Origin: an uncultured Phycisphaerae bacterium
GTDB lineage: Bacteria; Planctomycetota; Phycisphaerae; Phycisphaerales; SM1A02
Reading direction: 5' to 3'
DNA length: 17,027 bases
NCBI GenBank assembly: GCA_937899935.1
Contig: CALCOW010000003.1
Span: 1-17,027, forward strand
Translations under genes and position numbers: made by a program
In this document: in pieces, positions 15,050-17,027 of the stretch
How the letters are laid out: the number at the start of each line of letters is the position of its first letter
How positions within the stretch are numbered: the stretch's first letter is position 1
Notes under the pieces: model-generated
What the model was told of the DNA's origin: nothing
Database searches by the model: none
What the model saw: only the letters and a program-made list of their open reading frames with translations

Positions 15050-15667
15050 ATGCAAGCGTCATATGCCTCCATCCTTCTTTTTGGCCCCCCCGGTGTTGGA
15101 AAAGGTACCCAGGGTGCCATGTTGTCGTCCATACCTGGCTTTTGTCATCTTGGAACTGGCGACATGTTCCGAGCTCTTGATCGCGATAGTGATCTTGGCA
15201 AGGAATTCTTAAAGTACTCTACAGAGGGTCTACTGGTGCCAGATGATTTGACTATTCAAGTTTGGCATACTCATGTCCAAAGTATGATCGAAGGTCAATT
15301 GTATAACCCCGATAGAGATGTCCTTTTACTCGATGGGATCCCACGAAGTAAACCACAGGCACTGGCGATGGATCAGTATCTTGACGTTCTTGGGGTCGTG
15401 CACCTTGTGTGCCAAGATATTGACCAAATGGTAGAAAGACTGAGGCATCGAGCCCAAACACAGAGGCGTCCTGACGATATTGATGAAACTGTAATACGCC
15501 GCCGTTTCAACGTGTACCAAAAAGAAACGGCACCAGTGCTTGCCCATTATGACAGGGACATTATTTGTGACATCGATGCCATTGGCAGCCCAGCTGCTGT
15601 TCTATTGAAGATTCTGAATTTTATTGTGCCTGCCACTGAGTCACGTCTCGGGAATCCTCTGTCATAG
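15050..15667 (+). CDS. adk: Adenylate kinase, short-lid type
   Basis: A 205-aa nucleoside monophosphate kinase, most likely adenylate kinase (ATP + AMP to 2 ADP) in the cytoplasm. The P-loop is FGPPGVGKGTQ (11-21). The NMP-binding part has HLGTGDMFRA (33-42) and GLLVPDDLTI (60-69). LDGIPRSKPQA (94-104) carries the conserved Arg99; most family members have DGFPR, so Ile97 is a mild deviation. RLRHRAQTQRRPDDIDETVIRRR (130-152) gives the conserved arginines and Asp-Asp but goes straight through the lid position: there is no long lid or zinc-binding cysteines, so this is the short form, which is a little less certain to be AMP-specific. RFNVYQKETAPVL (152-164) is the usual Y-x-x-x-T-x-P. No SD precedes the ATG. 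It is divergent from recJ and not beside secY or ribosomal genes. Confidence 0.88.
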   Translation: MQASYASILLFGPPGVGKGTQGAMLSSIPGFCHLGTGDMFRALDRDSDLGKEFLKYSTEGLLVPDDLTIQVWHTHVQSMIEGQLYNPDRDVLLLDGIPRSKPQALAMDQYLDVLGVVHLVCQDIDQMVERLRHRAQTQRRPDDIDETVIRRRFNVYQKETAPVLAHYDRDIICDIDAIGSPAAVLLKILNFIVPATESRLGNPLS

Positions 15668-15687
15668 TAGCCAACTGACGTGTTTGT

Positions 15688-16629
15688 ATGAATGATCCAA
15701 ACAGTCAAGTCCTTTCTGTCGATGATGTGACGAAGTGTTTTCGCAGAAATACTGCGCTTGATAAAGCCACACTTCATATCTCTTCAGGCGAATTTGTTGG
15801 TCTGCTAGGACCAAACGGTGCAGGCAAAACCACCCTTATCCGGGCTATTACCGGTCATGTCCTTATCAATAGCGGCTCAATACGTCTCTTTGGAGAACCC
15901 GTCCGAGGCCGATCGCGCAGTCGCGTTGTGACAGATCGTCTCGGCGCAGTACCCCAAAATTTAGCGCTCTATCCAAACCTGACTGCACGTGAAAACCTAT
16001 CTGTCTTCGGTGCACTTTATGGAGTCACAGGCCATGCCGCTAAAGAACGAGCAGGCTGGGCTCTAAATTGGGCTGATCTTGAGGATCGAGCTGATGAACC
16101 GATCCACAACTTTTCGACCGGCATGAAACGACGCTTAAACATTGCGTGTGGCATTCTCCATGAACCAGCGTTCATACTCCTTGACGAACCAACGGTTGGC
16201 GTTGATCCTCAGGCTCGCGAATGTATCTGGCAGATGCTCCGCACACTACAACAAAATGGTGCGACTCTTCTACTGACAACCCATCAACTCGATGAAGCAG
16301 AGACACTTTGCGATCGAATTATCATTATTGATCATGGCAAACCAATCGCCCAAGGTTCATTTGATGAACTTGTGGCCCACACCATTGGTTCAGATCGAGT
16401 GATTGTAATTGAGTGCCCGCTTGACCAGAAACAAGCCCAACTACTGCCTGATCACTGGACTTATGATGACTGTGTCATTCGTATCCAGGTTCGGGATGTC
16501 TGGCAAGAGCTACCAGACATCATTGTTAGACTCCAGGACATTCAAACACAGATTGGTAATATTCATATAAAACTTCCGAGTCTACATGATGTATTTCTAC
16601 ATCTCACCGGACGGGAGTTACGCGAGTGA
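15688..16629 (+). CDS. ABC transporter ATP-binding protein (DrrA/CcmA-like)
   Basis: A 313-aa ATPase subunit of an ABC-2-type exporter. It contains a full nucleotide-binding domain: Walker A GPNGAGKTT (41-49), Q-loop Gln90 in GAVPQNLALYP, signature NFSTGMKRRL (141-150), Walker B FILLDEPTVGVDPQ (162-175) and switch His199 in LLTTHQLDEAE. The signature reads STGMK where many ABC proteins have SGGQ; this variant is common in DrrA-type exporters. Residues about 235-313 form the extra C-terminal domain usual for this class. The stop overlaps the GTG of the permease gene by 4 bases (GTGA), so the two subunits are made together. The cargo is unknown; related pairs export drugs, lipids or polysaccharides. 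No SD is visible before ATG 15688. Confidence 0.93.
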   Translation: MNDPNSQVLSVDDVTKCFRRNTALDKATLHISSGEFVGLLGPNGAGKTTLIRAITGHVLINSGSIRLFGEPVRGRSRSRVVTDRLGAVPQNLALYPNLTARENLSVFGALYGVTGHAAKERAGWALNWADLEDRADEPIHNFSTGMKRRLNIACGILHEPAFILLDEPTVGVDPQARECIWQMLRTLQQNGATLLLTTHQLDEAETLCDRIIIIDHGKPIAQGSFDELVAHTIGSDRVIVIECPLDQKQAQLLPDHWTYDDCVIRIQVRDVWQELPDIIVRLQDIQTQIGNIHIKLPSLHDVFLHLTGRELRE

Positions 16630-17027
16630 TTTTTACTATTTTCCGTGTTGCAGCGATACGGGTTTATCGAGACTGGATTAGTCTTGGTCTGGCTTTCGTA
16701 TTACCAATTGTATTCTTCACCATTCTTGCACTCGTCTTTGGTGGCATGACAGTGAGCACGGAAGGCGATCGATCCGTCAAGGTAATGTTTGTTGATCTAG
16801 ATAACTCATCTCAAAGCCACGCCATTGTGAATTGGATCAAGAACAGCAATGTTGGCATCATGGTGATTCCTCCACCACCTAGCACCAGTTCTGATGAACC
16901 GCCCCGCAAGGAGGCTTGGAGAGCAGTGCGTACCGGCCATGTACCAGCTGCGGTCATTATTCCGAAAGATTTTGGCAAAGAACTTGCCGCTACAAAAACA
17001 GCGCGCCCAGAGATCCTGATCTACACC
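16626..17027 (+). CDS. ABC-2 type permease, N-terminal part (cut by window end)
   Basis: The first 134 codons of a membrane permease that runs off the right edge. GTG 16626 overlaps the ATPase stop in GTGA, with GGGAG at 16613-16617 as SD. The protein begins IFTIFRVAAIRVYRDW, followed by one membrane helix (residues about 18-40, LGLAFVLPIVFFTILALVFGG). A large soluble loop then shows the ABC-2 permease pattern: VKVMFVDLDNSSQSHAIVNW (51-70), a proline run (PPPP near 82-85) and GHVPAAVIIPKDFGKEL (104-120). Such permeases normally have one helix, a loop like this one, then five more helices, so the rest should lie beyond the window. It pairs with the preceding ATPase. Confidence 0.88.
   Translation, partial: MIFTIFRVAAIRVYRDWISLGLAFVLPIVFFTILALVFGGMTVSTEGDRSVKVMFVDLDNSSQSHAIVNWIKNSNVGIMVIPPPPSTSSDEPPRKEAWRAVRTGHVPAAVIIPKDFGKELAATKTARPEILIYT

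Noticed and set aside
1..17027. CRISPR array, tRNA or rRNA genes, transposase or integrase genes
   Set aside because: I saw no spaced direct repeats, no tRNA-like cloverleaf, no rRNA-like stretch, and no mobile-element protein in either strand.

Overview
The window reads as a gene-dense chromosomal segment of a free-living, Gram-negative-type bacterium. It has 13 confident protein genes (one cut by the right edge) and one less certain secreted protein. I see no tRNA, rRNA, CRISPR array, insertion sequence or phage gene. The paired NfeD-type proteins next to FloA, the DUF4190-type protein and the mix of good and absent Shine-Dalgarno (SD) sites would fit Planctomycetota, perhaps a Phycisphaerae-like lineage. 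That placement is inference from gene content, not from a marker gene.

Left part, plus strand (1-4541): a long NfeD (ClpP-class membrane serine protease with a C-terminal NfeD domain), a short NfeD, the flotillin-like protein FloA, and a multi-pass protein resembling the membrane domain of lysylphosphatidylglycerol synthases. This is the widespread NfeD-flotillin membrane-microdomain module with an extra lipid-related membrane protein. A small DUF4190-type membrane protein on the minus strand (4533-4910) meets it tail to tail with a 9-base overlap.

Middle part, plus strand (5146-10451): a DegT/DnrJ/EryC1/StrS aminotransferase overlapping a PlsC-type acyltransferase by 4 bases; two CNNM/CorC-type membrane proteins, also overlapping by 4 bases; then a secreted, very basic protein of unknown function that carries a 12-residue tandem repeat.

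The 251-base gap at 10452-10702 lies between convergent genes. It holds a run of inverted repeats and is the most structured non-coding stretch in the window. To its right, on the minus strand, RecJ (13069-14856) and a penicillin-acylase-family hydrolase (10703-13075) overlap by 7 bases. Divergent from recJ, on the plus strand, come a short-lid adenylate kinase, an ABC-transporter ATPase, and the first 134 codons of its ABC-2 permease partner, cut at the window end.

Nothing here is an obvious new defence or mobile system. The items most worth a second look are the repeat protein at 9762-10451, the inverted-repeat gap beside it, the aminotransferase-acyltransferase pair, the CNNM pair whose second member lacks the C-terminal domain, and the uncharacterised spacers at 4911-5145 and 14857-15049.
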